Part shown: positions 17,598 through 26,725 of the stretch, in pieces
How the letters are laid out: each line of letters opens with the position of its first letter
Position numbering within the stretch: the stretch's first letter is position 1
DNA from: Brevibacillus antibioticus
GTDB taxonomy: Bacteria > Bacillota > Bacilli > Brevibacillales > Brevibacillaceae
Assembly (NCBI RefSeq): GCF_005217615.1
Contig: NZ_SZNK01000001.1
Span: 639,501-703,500 of the forward strand
Reading direction: 5' to 3'
Length of the DNA: 64,000 nt
The notes under the pieces: model-generated
Database searches by the model: none
What the model was told of the DNA's origin: nothing
The model's input: only the letters and a program-made list of their open reading frames with translations
Translations under genes and position numbers: made by a program

Positions 17598-18956
17598 TTA
17601 GGAGTGCAGCGACACGATATCCTGAGGGACAGCGGACGAATCTTCTGCTCCCAAATACGTGATGCTCACCCGTGTAATGCGATGGTTTTCTAGTTCACTG
17701 ATCGCAAAAAGATAGCCTTGGAATGTAACGGTCGTGCCTTTTGCGACCTCTTCATTTAACTGGCTGTAGAGCCATCCGGCAATGGTATCGACCTCATCGG
17801 AAACGACTTCAATCGATATGTAATCATTCAGTTCTGTCAAGAGAGTTTTGCCGGAAACCGAGAGCGTATTGCTGGAGCTTTCTTCAATTTCAGGGCGCTC
17901 ATTTTCATCGAACTCATCCTGAATATCACCGACGATTTCCTCCAAAATGTCCTCCATCGTTAACAACCCTGCTGTACCGCCATATTCGTCAATCACGATG
18001 GCAAGCTGGGAACGGCGCTTTTGCATTAAGCGCAAGACGTGGCTAATTTCCATGGATTCCGGCACCGTCAATAATGGACGAAGAAAATCAGTTAGCTCTG
18101 CTTTCCCTGTCGTGAGCGCAGAGAGGTAAAAGTCTGAGGTGTGCACAAAGCCAATCAGCCTGTCCTTATCCTCATGAGCGACGGGAAAGCGCGAATGGCG
18201 TGACTCTCTCATGATTTCGAGGTTTTCGTCAAACGTGTTGTCATCGTAGAGGCAAATCATATCAATCCGTGGAATCATAATTTCCCGGGCAAGGCGTTCG
18301 GAAAACACGAAGACATTGTCGACTAACGCCATCTCGGTCTGGTCAATGTGACCACTTTTATGACTCTGGTTCATAAGAAGGCGGATTTCTTCTTCCGTAT
18401 GAGCCGATTCGGTTTCGGTGGCAGGCTCGATTCCTAGGCGTCTGATTAGTAAATTGGCCGCTCCGTTTAAAAGCCAGATGAGCGGATAGCTCAGCTTGTA
18501 GAAGAATATGAGCGGTGCGGCAGTCCATAGGGAAGTCGCCTCCGCTTTTTGAATCGCCAAAGACTTAGGCGCAAGCTCTCCGAATACGATATGGAGAAAT
18601 GTGATGATAGCAAAAGCGATCGCAAGTGAGGTCGGACCGACCAAATAGGATGGGAAATGAAAAAATGCCATGACAGGCGCGACGTACTGGGCGACGGCAG
18701 GTTCACCGACCCAGCCTAACCCCAGCGAAGCCAGTGTAATTCCGAGCTGGCAGGCGGATAGATAGGCGTCGAGTTCTCGTGTGACTTTTTGCGCGTAGCG
18801 GGCACTTTTGTTATTGCCTTCACTAACGAGCTGGGTCAGACGAGTTTGGCGAACTTTTACCAACGAGAATTCTGCTGCGACGAAGAAGCCGTTCAGAAGA
18901 ACCAAAAATACCACAAGCAGCAGATTCAGCGTAATCTCCCCTATCGGACTCTCCAA
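17598..18956 (-). CDS. CNNM/CorC-family transporter (DUF21-CBS-CorC)
   Basis: A 452-residue membrane protein. Residues 1-190 form the DUF21/CNNM domain with four hydrophobic segments (NLLLVVFLVLLNGFFVAAEF at the start; GELAPKSLAIQ is the family signature). Two CBS domains follow (about 205-330), then a CorC_HlyC domain with the closing GxVTIEDILEEIVGEI-like element (GLLTMEDILEEIVGDIQDE). Family members move Mg2+ or regulate its export. The TTG start was taken 4 bases after GGAGGTGTGC; the open frame extends 14 codons further upstream without a site. Confidence 0.88.
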   Translation of the reverse strand: MESPIGEITLNLLLVVFLVLLNGFFVAAEFSLVKVRQTRLTQLVSEGNNKSARYAQKVTRELDAYLSACQLGITLASLGLGWVGEPAVAQYVAPVMAFFHFPSYLVGPTSLAIAFAIITFLHIVFGELAPKSLAIQKAEATSLWTAAPLIFFYKLSYPLIWLLNGAANLLIRRLGIEPATETESAHTEEEIRLLMNQSHKSGHIDQTEMALVDNVFVFSERLAREIMIPRIDMICLYDDNTFDENLEIMRESRHSRFPVAHEDKDRLIGFVHTSDFYLSALTTGKAELTDFLRPLLTVPESMEISHVLRLMQKRRSQLAIVIDEYGGTAGLLTMEDILEEIVGDIQDEFDENERPEIEESSSNTLSVSGKTLLTELNDYISIEVVSDEVDTIAGWLYSQLNEEVAKGTTVTFQGYLFAISELENHRITRVSITYLGAEDSSAVPQDIVSLHS

Positions 18957-19245
18957 GCACACCTCCGCCTCCCGCAGTGCGAAAGGTGGAGCACTCACCT
19001 CCGATACGATAATGGTATTTTACATGTACGACCCAAAATAGATAAATATTCGATCTAAAACCTGTAATGGATACGCTTTTCATGAGCCATGCTACAGGTT
19101 TTCTTGTTACTCGTAAGTATACCAATAGGTCAACCGAACAGTCAAAACGTTCCGATTTGAACGAGCGCATTCTGCGTATTGCTTGGACATACCTGCTTCT
19201 TTCCATTCATAAACATAAACGAGCACGGTCCAAGGAGGGAAGCAC

Positions 19246-19968
19246 ATGTACTGGCTGCAAAAAAGTGTAGCGATTCTTACAGGGAGCGTGCTTCTAGGCA
19301 TTGGGGTCAACCTGTTTTTGGTTCCGCATCGCCTAATGGAAGGGGGCATAATCGGGATCGGTTTGCTGGCGACGTATTACATGCAGATGCCGACGGGTCT
19401 GGTGATGATATTCGTTAGTATTCCTGTGTATGTCATCGTCTTTTTGTATGATCGCAGCTTGTTTTTTCACAGCTTTCACGGCATGCTGATTTCTGCTTTC
19501 TTTATAGACATTCTCTCGGATATGCGTGGTTGGAATCTATGGTCAACTTCCTTTTCCGCAGTTACTGGCGGCGTATTAATTGGAATGGGTGTTGGGTTGA
19601 TGCTTGCTTACGAGACGAATACGGGCGGGACAGACCTGCTCGCGCAATTTTTTGCCAGACGCTACAAGCTGCGCGTTGCTTTGCTGATTTTTCTAATCGA
19701 TGGGTTGATCGTACTTTGCTCGACTCAAACGATCGGGATGGAGAGAATGATTTTCTCTTTGCTGACAATCATCTCAGTTGCGGCGACTACGCAAATGTTC
19801 AGTGGACTGGGACGACCTTTGCCACCGTATACGATAATAGGCCCGCTTCTTTCGCGTAAAATGGATGATCACTCACCACGGCTCTATGTAATTACAAGCG
19901 CGAGATTTAGGAACAGGGAAGGGGAAGGCAATATTTTGGAGAAAATAAATAGGAAAAGGAAGAAATGA
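19246..19968 (+). CDS. YitT-family membrane protein
   Basis: A 240-residue protein of the YitT/DUF161 family: five to six transmembrane helices followed by a small cytoplasmic C-terminal part. The sequence VNLFLVPHRLMEGGIIG and ETNTGGTDLLAQFF are typical. Members are poorly characterised; some affect spore or stress phenotypes. Here the C-terminal DUF2179-like part is short. The ATG has AAGGAGGGAAGCAC. The MBL hydrolase begins nine bases after its stop, suggesting an operon. Confidence 0.85.
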   Translation: MYWLQKSVAILTGSVLLGIGVNLFLVPHRLMEGGIIGIGLLATYYMQMPTGLVMIFVSIPVYVIVFLYDRSLFFHSFHGMLISAFFIDILSDMRGWNLWSTSFSAVTGGVLIGMGVGLMLAYETNTGGTDLLAQFFARRYKLRVALLIFLIDGLIVLCSTQTIGMERMIFSLLTIISVAATTQMFSGLGRPLPPYTIIGPLLSRKMDDHSPRLYVITSARFRNREGEGNILEKINRKRKK

Positions 19969-19977
19969 GGGACTGTT

Positions 19978-20907
19978 TTGTCTGGACAAGCATTTCAAAT
20001 GATAACAGAGCGTGTCGGCTATTTTCCTGGTCACGTTAACATAGGACTTGTCATTGGTGAGCACGGAGCGGTCCTGATTGATTCTGGTCTGGATACCCAA
20101 AACGCCAAAAAAATCAAGAAAGGACTGGACGCTATCGCCCAGCCCTTGTATGCAATCATTCAAACGCACTCTCATGCAGATCATTTCGGTGGCAACGCCT
20201 ACTTGCTCGGATGCTGGCCCGAAGCAAGGGTCTATGCGCCACCGCTGGAAGAGGCGATCATTCGAAATCCCATACTGGAGCCCATTTACTTGAACATGGG
20301 TGCAGCCCCACTTGATGATCTCAAAAACAAGTTTTTGCTGGCGCAGCCTTCTCGGGTGGACCACCTCCTTCCGCTGGATGAAGGGATCGAGATAGATGGC
20401 GTACCTTTCTTTATCCTTTCTCTGCCAGGGCATAGCTGGCAACAGGTTGGCGTCGTCTGCGACGAGATTTGCTTCGCTGCCGACAGTTATTTAGGCGAAG
20501 AGGTTTTGGAAAAGCACAAGCTGCCGTTTCTTGTGGATGCGCATGAGACCCTGCTCAGTCTTCATAAATTGCTTGCAACCAACTACAGGGGATACGTACC
20601 TGGGCACGGAGCATATACCACCACCTCTCATGATGCCGTGAACAAAAATATTGCTTGGCATGAGCGGATTTTCTCGGTGATCTGCGACCTTTTAGTAGAG
20701 GAGACAACACCAGAAGAAGCATTAACTCTCCTGTGTGAGCGTTTACACATTTCCATAGAAAATGCTTCGAGTTATGTGCTGTTTCGGACGGCGTTTATGG
20801 GTTACCTAGTCGGGCTTCAGAAAACAAAGAGGGTGGCATACCGGTTTGAACAAAATCGGTGGTTGTGGAGAACCGTTCAGGATGGAGCCGAGGGAGCAGA
20901 AAGGTAA
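19978..20907 (+). CDS. MBL-fold metallo-hydrolase
   Basis: A 309-residue metallo-beta-lactamase-fold hydrolase. The metal motif THSHADHFGG is near residue 63, and further ligands follow in LPGHSWQ and CFAADSY and GHGAY. No TAT or Sec signal is present, so it is cytosolic. The substrate cannot be read. The TTG start has GAGGGACTG upstream. Its last 31 bases overlap the 3' end of the convergent YugN-like gene on the other strand. Confidence 0.85.
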   Translation: MSGQAFQMITERVGYFPGHVNIGLVIGEHGAVLIDSGLDTQNAKKIKKGLDAIAQPLYAIIQTHSHADHFGGNAYLLGCWPEARVYAPPLEEAIIRNPILEPIYLNMGAAPLDDLKNKFLLAQPSRVDHLLPLDEGIEIDGVPFFILSLPGHSWQQVGVVCDEICFAADSYLGEEVLEKHKLPFLVDAHETLLSLHKLLATNYRGYVPGHGAYTTTSHDAVNKNIAWHERIFSVICDLLVEETTPEEALTLLCERLHISIENASSYVLFRTAFMGYLVGLQKTKRVAYRFEQNRWLWRTVQDGAEGAER

Positions 20908-21239
20908 TCGGCGATTTCTGCTAGTTTATGCTCGGCAGCTTCGCGGACGGCCTTGGGAATGAAGAAAACTTCTTCGGATGAGGTATTCATATAGAACTTT
21001 GCTTCCAAATACGGATGACCCAGTTTGACATTCAGTTCCCCTTTTCCGGTCGTTGTGTTGGTATAGTTCGTAGGGATGCGCAAAAAATACGCGCTGCTGC
21101 TGGCGGAATCGTACATGACGACATCGTACGTGGGCATACTGTCCCCGCCGGATCGGTGAAAGCCTTGTTGCCGCAGCATTTTGTCAACATAAGAGAGTGG
21201 CTGAACGACACCGGTAAGGGTCTTGTTTTTTAACCGCAT
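20877..21239 (-). CDS. YugN-like family protein
   Basis: A 120-residue protein matching the small YugN-like family in overall layout: an N-terminal strand with KTLTGVVQPL, a central YxxxxYDSASSSAYFLRI beta region and a closing helix (KAVREAAEHKLAEIADYL). The role is unknown in this family. The start at 21239 has AGGAGGATGTCC in good position. It overlaps the MBL gene tail-to-tail by 31 bases. Confidence 0.65.
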   Translation of the reverse strand: MRLKNKTLTGVVQPLSYVDKMLRQQGFHRSGGDSMPTYDVVMYDSASSSAYFLRIPTNYTNTTTGKGELNVKLGHPYLEAKFYMNTSSEEVFFIPKAVREAAEHKLAEIADYLSAPSAPS

Positions 21240-21345
21240 GGACATCCTCCTCGGTTCAACCATTGAGAAATCGAGCTTAGTCTCATACTATGTACGGCAA
21301 TAACAATTCAGACTTGTAAATAAGGAAAAGAAGGAGTGGACGAGG

Positions 21346-22191
21346 ATGGAACATATGGCAGATTTGCATACCCATACAAGAGCGTCAGACGGAACCTGCG
21401 AGCCTGCGGAAAACGTACGTTTGGCGAAGGAGGCGGGACTTGCTGCACTGGCGATCACGGATCACGACACGGTAGCAGGGATTCCAGAAGCAATCGAGGC
21501 TGCCCACGCACTCGGCGTGGAAATTATTCCGGGAGTCGAGGTGAGCTCCGTAGGGAAGGGGCAGGATATTCACGTTCTCGGCTATTTTGTCCCGTATGAA
21601 GACCCGGCTTTTGAAGAGCGACTTTTCCGTTTGCGGGAGACAAGACATGAGCGTAACCAACTGCTGATCGAACGGCTGCAAGAGCTCGGTATCGACATTT
21701 CATTGGAAAAGGTATACCAACGCAAGCAGGGCACGGACAAAAACATCGGGCGACCGCATATTGCAGAAGAACTGATGGAGCTGGGCGTCGTCTCAACGAT
21801 CGCAGAGGCCTTCGATAAGTACTTGGGCAAAGGGGGAGCGGCTTATGTCAATCCTCCACGCATTACGCCGCAGGAAGCGATCACGCTGATCAAAGAGGCA
21901 GGTGGAGTGGCGGTGCTGGCTCATCCGGGTCTGTATGACGATGAGGAGCTGGTCCAGGAGTTGATTGTATTCGGATTAGACGGGATTGAAGTCAATCACC
22001 CGGACAACGATGAGGTACAAAAAATGCGCTACAGCAAGTGGGCAGCACAATACGGACTTGTTGTAACCGGCGGTTCTGATTTCCATGGTTGGCGTGGAGA
22101 GGAGCCGTTTCATGCGATGCTCGGCTCTCATACCGCAGAGATGGATGCTGTTGAACAGCTACGGGCGATTGCGGCGAAGCGGAAGGCGTAA
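21346..22191 (+). CDS. PHP-domain phosphoesterase (TrpH/RNase AM type)
   Basis: A 281-residue PHP-domain enzyme. The metal-binding motifs HTHTRASDG (residue 6 onward), DHDT near residue 40, GVEVSS near 64, and the late HPG and GSDFHG are all in place. Family members (YciV/RNase AM) cut 5' ends of RNA or remove 3',5'-bisphosphate. The ATG has GAAGGAGTGG. A terminator follows; it is a single-gene unit. Confidence 0.88.
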   Translation: MEHMADLHTHTRASDGTCEPAENVRLAKEAGLAALAITDHDTVAGIPEAIEAAHALGVEIIPGVEVSSVGKGQDIHVLGYFVPYEDPAFEERLFRLRETRHERNQLLIERLQELGIDISLEKVYQRKQGTDKNIGRPHIAEELMELGVVSTIAEAFDKYLGKGGAAYVNPPRITPQEAITLIKEAGGVAVLAHPGLYDDEELVQELIVFGLDGIEVNHPDNDEVQKMRYSKWAAQYGLVVTGGSDFHGWRGEEPFHAMLGSHTAEMDAVEQLRAIAAKRKA

Positions 22192-22213
22192 TTCATCCAT
22201 ACGTAATGGAAAC

Positions 22214-22246
22214 GACCCTCTTCTCTTTTATGGGAAGAGGGTTTTT
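22214..22246 (+). terminator. Terminator after PHP gene
   Basis: The stem ACCCTCTTC/GAAGAGGGT is followed by TTTTTGG. Confidence 0.8.
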
Positions 22247-22253
22247 GGTGAAC

Positions 22254-22676
22254 TTAAAACAATACGAGCAGAAATGATATCCCTAACCACAAGCATAGGG
22301 GGGTGAATAATGCCGTATCTTGACGGGCAAACTTCGTATTTTTTACTTTTTTAAAAAAGCCAATGTAGTTGAAGTCTCCCACAGCGCGCAGGACAAATAC
22401 AGCGGCACAGACAATGCATCCCCATTGAATCAAAGCAGGGGCTAGGACGGGCGGGAGATAACCACTCTGGGCAAGCAAAAGGTAAGCGGCACAAGTGAGC
22501 AAGCAGGCAACGACGACCGTTCCGCCTTTCCCAGGCGAAAAAGTCGGGCGTGAATGATCTGCTGTGGTGGGAATGACGGAATCAGTCCCCCATTTTCCTC
22601 CGAAGGCCCAATAAAAATGCAGCAAGGACACGATGACTAAGAAGAGAGCGGATGAGATTGGGAAAACGTGTGTCAT
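22254..22676 (-). CDS. DUF3995 membrane protein
   Basis: A 140-residue protein with four transmembrane helices and the early SLLHFYWAFGGKWG block that marks DUF3995. Function is unknown in the family. It lies downstream of the TetR gene on the same strand, separated by about 110 bases that contain a palindrome also found upstream of tetR, so it is the likely target of that repressor. The ATG has GGAGGCTTTCCC. Confidence 0.8.
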   Translation of the reverse strand: MTHVFPISSALFLVIVSLLHFYWAFGGKWGTDSVIPTTADHSRPTFSPGKGGTVVVACLLTCAAYLLLAQSGYLPPVLAPALIQWGCIVCAAVFVLRAVGDFNYIGFFKKVKNTKFARQDTALFTPLCLWLGISFLLVLF

Positions 22677-22718
22677 GGGAAAGCCTCCTATTGATTTGTA
22701 AGGATTTATTTACAAAAG

Positions 22719-22732
22719 ATACGCATCCGTAT
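22719..22732. promoter_or_regulatory. Putative TetR operator upstream of DUF3995 gene
   Basis: The near-palindrome ATACGCATCCGTAT lies 43 bases before the DUF3995 start, embedded in AAAAG-N-TGTT flanks shared with the second copy at 23319. Confidence 0.65.
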
Positions 22733-22787
22733 GTTTTGGGTGAAAATATCCCTGCGCAAGACCATCTGTCAGGCAGGAAGGGGGTAA

Positions 22788-23303
22788 TCAAATCCAAGTC
22801 ATAAAATGATCCAAGGGTGCGGACATATCAAAAGGCGCTTCCAGATCTCTGCGCACAAGCCAGCCAATATAGAGGAGGTACGCGAGTTGAGCACGTGTCT
22901 TTGCATCAGTGGGAGCCAGCCCTTTTTTCTCATACAGGGCGGCTACGAAGCCGATCCTGCGCTGCTCGATTTCCACGAGACGTTTGGAAAGGGCAGAATG
23001 CTGTTTCGCCCAGTTGTAGATAGCGGCTTCGATTTTTCGCTCGCTGCTAAAAGCGCTCGACAACAGCTGTTCCAACGACATGCTGTCCGAGTGTGGCGCT
23101 CGAATGATCCGCTCGGTCGCATGCTCCTCCCAATAATCGATCATGGAGTCCAGTAGCGCTTGACGATCTGGAAAGTGATGATAAAAGCTTCCTTTGCTGA
23201 TGTTTAGTTTTCTGGCGAGAGGTTCCACACGAACAGCGTCAATGCCTGCTTCAGCCAACATATCGAGCCCTGCCCGAATCCAATCTTCACGTACGTATTG
23301 CAT
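22788..23303 (-). CDS. TetR-family repressor
   Basis: A 171-residue one-component repressor. The N-terminal TetR helix-turn-helix is clear (AGIDAVRVEPLARKLNISKG then SFYHHFPDRQALLDSM). The C-terminal ligand domain is not assignable. A palindrome sits 16 bases before its start and another before the DUF3995 gene, so it probably represses both itself and that gene. Confidence 0.88.
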   Translation of the reverse strand: MQYVREDWIRAGLDMLAEAGIDAVRVEPLARKLNISKGSFYHHFPDRQALLDSMIDYWEEHATERIIRAPHSDSMSLEQLLSSAFSSERKIEAAIYNWAKQHSALSKRLVEIEQRRIGFVAALYEKKGLAPTDAKTRAQLAYLLYIGWLVRRDLEAPFDMSAPLDHFMTWI

Positions 23304-23318
23304 GGTTCACCTCAAAAG

Positions 23319-23332
23319 ATACGGTATCGTAT
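23319..23332. promoter_or_regulatory. Putative TetR autoregulatory operator
   Basis: ATACGGTATCGTAT is a palindrome with the same half-sites and flanks (AAAAG before, GTT after) as the copy at 22719. It is placed in the promoter region of tetR. Confidence 0.65.
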
Positions 23333-23449
23333 GTTCCTGGTTCCATGTTATTCCACTGGTTGAGATGTGTCAAGAAGCGTTGCTTTTTGATGGAGAAAGT
23401 AGCAGAGGGCAACCGCAGGTGATTTCATACCTTTATCGGGTACCAATGA

Positions 23450-23501
23450 AAAACAACCTCGCTTCGCATGATGATCATAACGAAGACGAGGTTGTTTTTT
23501 C
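23450..23501 (-). terminator. Long hairpin terminator
   Basis: A long stem (AACAACCTCG plus CTTCG, with CGAAG plus CGAGGTTGTT) has T runs on both strands. It lies downstream of the GNAT gene. Confidence 0.75.
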
Positions 23502-23533
23502 GAATGAGGGAATAGAGCTGCACGCAGCTTCTG

Positions 23534-23989
23534 TTATTCTCGAATGGATTTGACCATCGCAATATGTTCGATACCCGCATCGTCAAACAAGTCGCCAAAA
23601 GGTTCATAGCCGAGCTTTTCATAAAACCGTTGGGCTTGCGTCTGCGCGTTCAGCTTCAGGCTGTCAAACCCGTGTTGTTTGGCCAGCTCTTCCATCGCGA
23701 GCATGATTTTGCGGCCGAGTCCAGTACCGCGTTCTGTTTTGGCAACCGCCACCCGTTCAATTTTTCCTACCCCAGGTGCGTAGGTGCGGATACGGCTTGC
23801 GCCCACTGGCTTTCCATCGCGGTAGGCTACAAAATGAATCGTCCCGCCATCCAGTGTGTCATGCTCATCGATTTCCAAGTCTTCTGGTACTTCCTGTTCT
23901 TCAATGAAAACGACTCGACGCACGGACAGGGCATCCGCCAATTCTTGTACAGTGGTGACTCTTTGGATCTGGTAGGTTTGCAGGTTCAT
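23534..23989 (-). CDS. GNAT-family N-acetyltransferase
   Basis: A 151-residue acetyltransferase. The acetyl-CoA binding motif is visible as VAVAKTERGTGLGRKIM near residue 76, and the C-terminal RFYEKLGYEPFG is the usual closing element. The N-terminal VRRVVFIEEQEVPEDLEID resembles the ElaA/YjcF-like subgroup. The substrate is unknown. It is followed by a strong terminator. Confidence 0.87.
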   Translation of the reverse strand: MNLQTYQIQRVTTVQELADALSVRRVVFIEEQEVPEDLEIDEHDTLDGGTIHFVAYRDGKPVGASRIRTYAPGVGKIERVAVAKTERGTGLGRKIMLAMEELAKQHGFDSLKLNAQTQAQRFYEKLGYEPFGDLFDDAGIEHIAMVKSIRE

Positions 23990-24016
23990 CGGTATTCGTC
24001 CTTTGTTAGAAAATAT

Positions 24017-24045
24017 CCCTCCCTACAATAGACACGCAGGGAGGG
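24017..24045 (-). terminator. Probable terminator after YjcG-like gene
   Basis: The inverted repeat CCCTCCCT/AGGGAGGG is followed by ATATTTTC on the minus strand. Confidence 0.5.
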
Positions 24046-24067
24046 TTCATATTGGAGGAAAGGGTGT

Positions 24068-24577
24068 TTATTTTTTGAGAAGGAAAGTCTGGTAAACGCT
24101 CCAGATGCCATCCTCGAGTTGATAAACCAAGTGGAAGCGATCAATCTCGCTGTTTAGGTCAATTTTTGCCATGCTCAGTTGGCCGGTTACATCCCGCAGC
24201 TCATCGTCGGACAGGTCGCGCCCGATGGTCAGATGCGGTACGTATGCGTAGGTTTCTTTTTCATTCACACACTGATTGGCAATCTTTTGATGCAGCTCGT
24301 TAAATGGTTCTTTGTTTTGCACAGCCAAATAGATCACGTTGTTGGTAGGGTGGAAAGAAGATACCCGATGGAAATGAGCCGAAAAGCTGTCGGTAGAGGA
24401 GGCAACCTGCTCCAGATGGCTCACCAGCTCAGGAAGCTTGGCTTCGTCCAGCTCAAAGGCTTCCTTCAAACGGATATACGGAGGAACCAAAGCATAGCCC
24501 GGGTCATAACGTTTCCGGTAAGAGTTCGCTACTTCTTGCACCTTGCTAGATGGGAATATTACGATACTGTACATCAT
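24068..24577 (-). CDS. YjcG-like 2H phosphoesterase (2'-5' RNA ligase superfamily)
   Basis: A 169-residue protein of the YjcG type. The second 2H motif is PHLTIGR near residue 133; the first is the degenerate HFHRVSSF near residue 61. The start MMYSIVIFPS is typical. Family members are presumed to act on 2',3'-cyclic or 2'-5' phosphate bonds, unproven. The ATG lies after GGAGGAGTGG. A terminator hairpin separates it from the GNAT gene. Confidence 0.8.
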   Translation of the reverse strand: MMYSIVIFPSSKVQEVANSYRKRYDPGYALVPPYIRLKEAFELDEAKLPELVSHLEQVASSTDSFSAHFHRVSSFHPTNNVIYLAVQNKEPFNELHQKIANQCVNEKETYAYVPHLTIGRDLSDDELRDVTGQLSMAKIDLNSEIDRFHLVYQLEDGIWSVYQTFLLKK

Positions 24578-24722
24578 CAGAACCACTCCTCCTTACTATC
24601 TATCATGCTCTACAAGATATTATTTTAACAGAAAATTCTTCATTTGTGTAATGTTAAGCGCTGGTCTGTATATTCCTTGCGCCAAAGGAAAGACTGTGTA
24701 GTGCAAGGAGGTGCCGCACTGC

Positions 24723-24881
24723 ATGTATACGGCAATGATGATCACATTCATTTTTCTCGTTCTGCTTCTACTGTCTGTGCTGACCTTCACGATCTTGACT
24801 GCGATACGAAAAGGAGAATTCGAAGAGGCACTCGTATCGACTATCAAGGATGAAGGTCCACAAGAAGAACAGCCACGGTAA
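24723..24881 (+). CDS. Small single-pass membrane protein, 52 residues
   Basis: The frame encodes one hydrophobic helix near the N-terminus (MITFIFLVLLLLSVLTF) followed by a short charged tail (RKGEFEEALV onward). AAGGAGGTGCCGCACTGC supplies a good ribosome site. It lies alone between two minus-strand genes. Family unknown. Confidence 0.6.
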   Translation: MYTAMMITFIFLVLLLLSVLTFTILTAIRKGEFEEALVSTIKDEGPQEEQPR

Positions 24882-24883
24882 GT

Positions 24884-25588
24884 TTACCCGTAAAGCGTCT
24901 TTAATATACGCGGTAGATTGTGCTGCCAGTGGCCCCACGTATGGTCACCCTCAAACGTTTCATAAACGAGGGTGGCTTTTTTCATGCTCAAAATCTCGCG
25001 TAGCTCCTCATTGGCCGCTAGAAGATTCAATGTGCCGCGGCCCGTGCTTACTGCCGTTTCCTCCGTTCCGATCTCCAAATAAAAGGTTTGCGGTACGGAA
25101 AAGTCAGCGTCAGCTACCAGCCGATTTAACTTTGCATCCATGGCAATCGACTGACAGGCAACTTGTCCAAACGTATGTGGATAGTGAAGAGCCGTGAACA
25201 GAGAGACAACCCCGCCCAAAGATTCGCCTAGAAGTGTTCGTGCGTTTCCCAAAGGATGTGTGGAGTAATGCGTATCGACATAGCTCACGACTTCATCGGC
25301 GAGGAAGCGACGGTAGGCCATATGCTCCTTACCATCCGGATGATAACGGTCGTTCCGTTTGCTTTTCTCGACAGGGAGAAAGACAGCGATGATATCAGGC
25401 AATTCTTTGTCCCGATTCAATTGATCCAGCAAAGAAGCCATCCTGCCCATTGCCAAGTAATCTTCTCCATCCTGTACGTAGAGGACTGGATACGAGTAAA
25501 GTGGCGAGTAGCGTTGGGGTGTGTAGACAACCAGCTTTTCCGGCATCCCCAAATGCCGGCTTTCCAAGATGATTTCCTCAAGGGCCAC
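24884..25588 (-). CDS. Putative esterase (esterase D/YbbA-like alpha/beta hydrolase)
   Basis: A 234-residue alpha/beta hydrolase of the PF00756 type. The nucleophile elbow GESLGG is near residue 119, YPVLYVQDGEDY near 33 is the usual family phrase, and the terminal HTWGHW carries the catalytic His. Related enzymes hydrolyse trilactone siderophores or S-formylglutathione; no nearby genes decide. The GTG start has TAAGGAGGACACCGCA. Confidence 0.85.
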   Translation of the reverse strand: MALEEIILESRHLGMPEKLVVYTPQRYSPLYSYPVLYVQDGEDYLAMGRMASLLDQLNRDKELPDIIAVFLPVEKSKRNDRYHPDGKEHMAYRRFLADEVVSYVDTHYSTHPLGNARTLLGESLGGVVSLFTALHYPHTFGQVACQSIAMDAKLNRLVADADFSVPQTFYLEIGTEETAVSTGRGTLNLLAANEELREILSMKKATLVYETFEGDHTWGHWQHNLPRILKTLYG

Positions 25589-25767
25589 TGCGGTGTCCTC
25601 CTTATTGGGATATTCCTTTCTTTATTATACAGGAGCGAGCGGGCATGCCCAACAGTTTGGGTGCAGGGGCAGTCAGGTTGTAGGCGAAAGATTGTCGCAA
25701 TTTGGTCAGCGTGTGATACTATGATAGAAACGACTTCACTCGATTTGTGGAAGGGGTTGTCTCTTAT

Positions 25768-26361
25768 ATGAAGAAGCAAGTACACAGCACCGAAGTCAGA
25801 AACGCTGCTCTCGCACGTTTGGCAGAACGCGGAGTGACGGTGGATGATATCGCGGAGATCGTCTATCTCATGCAGTCGCCATACCATTCAGATCTCACAA
25901 TGGCGCAGTGCATAGAGAGCGTAAAAGCGGTCTTGGAAAAAAGGGAAATGCAGCACGCCATCCTGGTTGGCGTTGAGTTGGATACGTTAGCAGAGAAGGG
26001 TCTCTTGTCCGAGCCGCTCCAATCCATCATCGCGGCAGATGAAGGACTGTTCGGATGCGACGAAACATTAGCGCTAGGCTCCGTATTTGGATATGGAAGT
26101 ATCGCGGTGACCACCTTTGGACATTTGGATAAGCACAAGGTCGGGGTGATTAAAAGGCTGGATACCAAGTCGGGAGAGGGACGTGTTCATACGTTTTTGG
26201 ACGACCTCGTGGCGAGCGTGGCAGCCAATGCCTCTAGCCGCATGGCACATCGGATGAGAGATGAGCAGGAGGCGGAGTTGGCACGAAGTGAGGCGTTGAA
26301 GCAACAGGGAGCCGAGCTGCGTGTCGAGGAGAAAGGGAAAGGGACGGAACAGGCGGGGTAG
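25768..26361 (+). CDS. Phosphatidylglycerophosphatase A-like protein (YutG type)
   Basis: A 197-residue protein of the PgpA family, soluble YutG-like branch, linked to dephosphorylation of phosphatidylglycerophosphate. Visible family features are the LAERGVTVDDIAEIVYLMQ start, DEGLFGCDETLALGS in the middle and the HTFLDDLVASVAANASSRM end. The C-terminal 30 residues are a charged coil. No membrane helix is present, as in the Bacillus form. It is the last gene before the tRNA pair. Confidence 0.82.
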   Translation: MKKQVHSTEVRNAALARLAERGVTVDDIAEIVYLMQSPYHSDLTMAQCIESVKAVLEKREMQHAILVGVELDTLAEKGLLSEPLQSIIAADEGLFGCDETLALGSVFGYGSIAVTTFGHLDKHKVGVIKRLDTKSGEGRVHTFLDDLVASVAANASSRMAHRMRDEQEAELARSEALKQQGAELRVEEKGKGTEQAG

Positions 26362-26666
26362 GTTAGGTTTGGGATGACGGAGTTTGTTTCGATCGTTACC
26401 TAATTATCTTGTTTGTTGTTGTAACCTTTTTTGGATAGTCTTTAGTCTGGAAGGAGCCAATTCTTCACCGGTGTAGCACAAGTGCTTGATGAGTCATGTA
26501 TGGTAAGATGCTATCATGCAGGTAATCCTCTGTTTTGTAGGGGGGATGCGGGCAGCAGCGGTGGAGAATGGCTTTTTACAAGGTGAAAACAAGCCTGATT
26601 TCACTGGGTTTCTTAGTGTTCTTTTGGTACGGGTGAAAATTTTTACAAGAAATTATTCATTTCCTC

Positions 26667-26695
26667 TTGAAATCTATTTTGCGATGCTGTATAGT
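26667..26695 (+). promoter_or_regulatory. Sigma-A promoter of the tRNA operon
   Basis: TTGAAA and TATAGT are separated by exactly 17 bases, ending about 30 bases before the first tRNA. The rest of the gap from 26362 holds nothing else I can identify. Confidence 0.8.
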
Positions 26696-26725
26696 AATAA
26701 ATGTGATCGACGTCCGATACGATTC

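Noticed and set aside
22681..22800. Riboswitch upstream of DUF3995 gene
   Set aside because: Only the TetR palindrome and a ribosome site are visible; no aptamer pattern.
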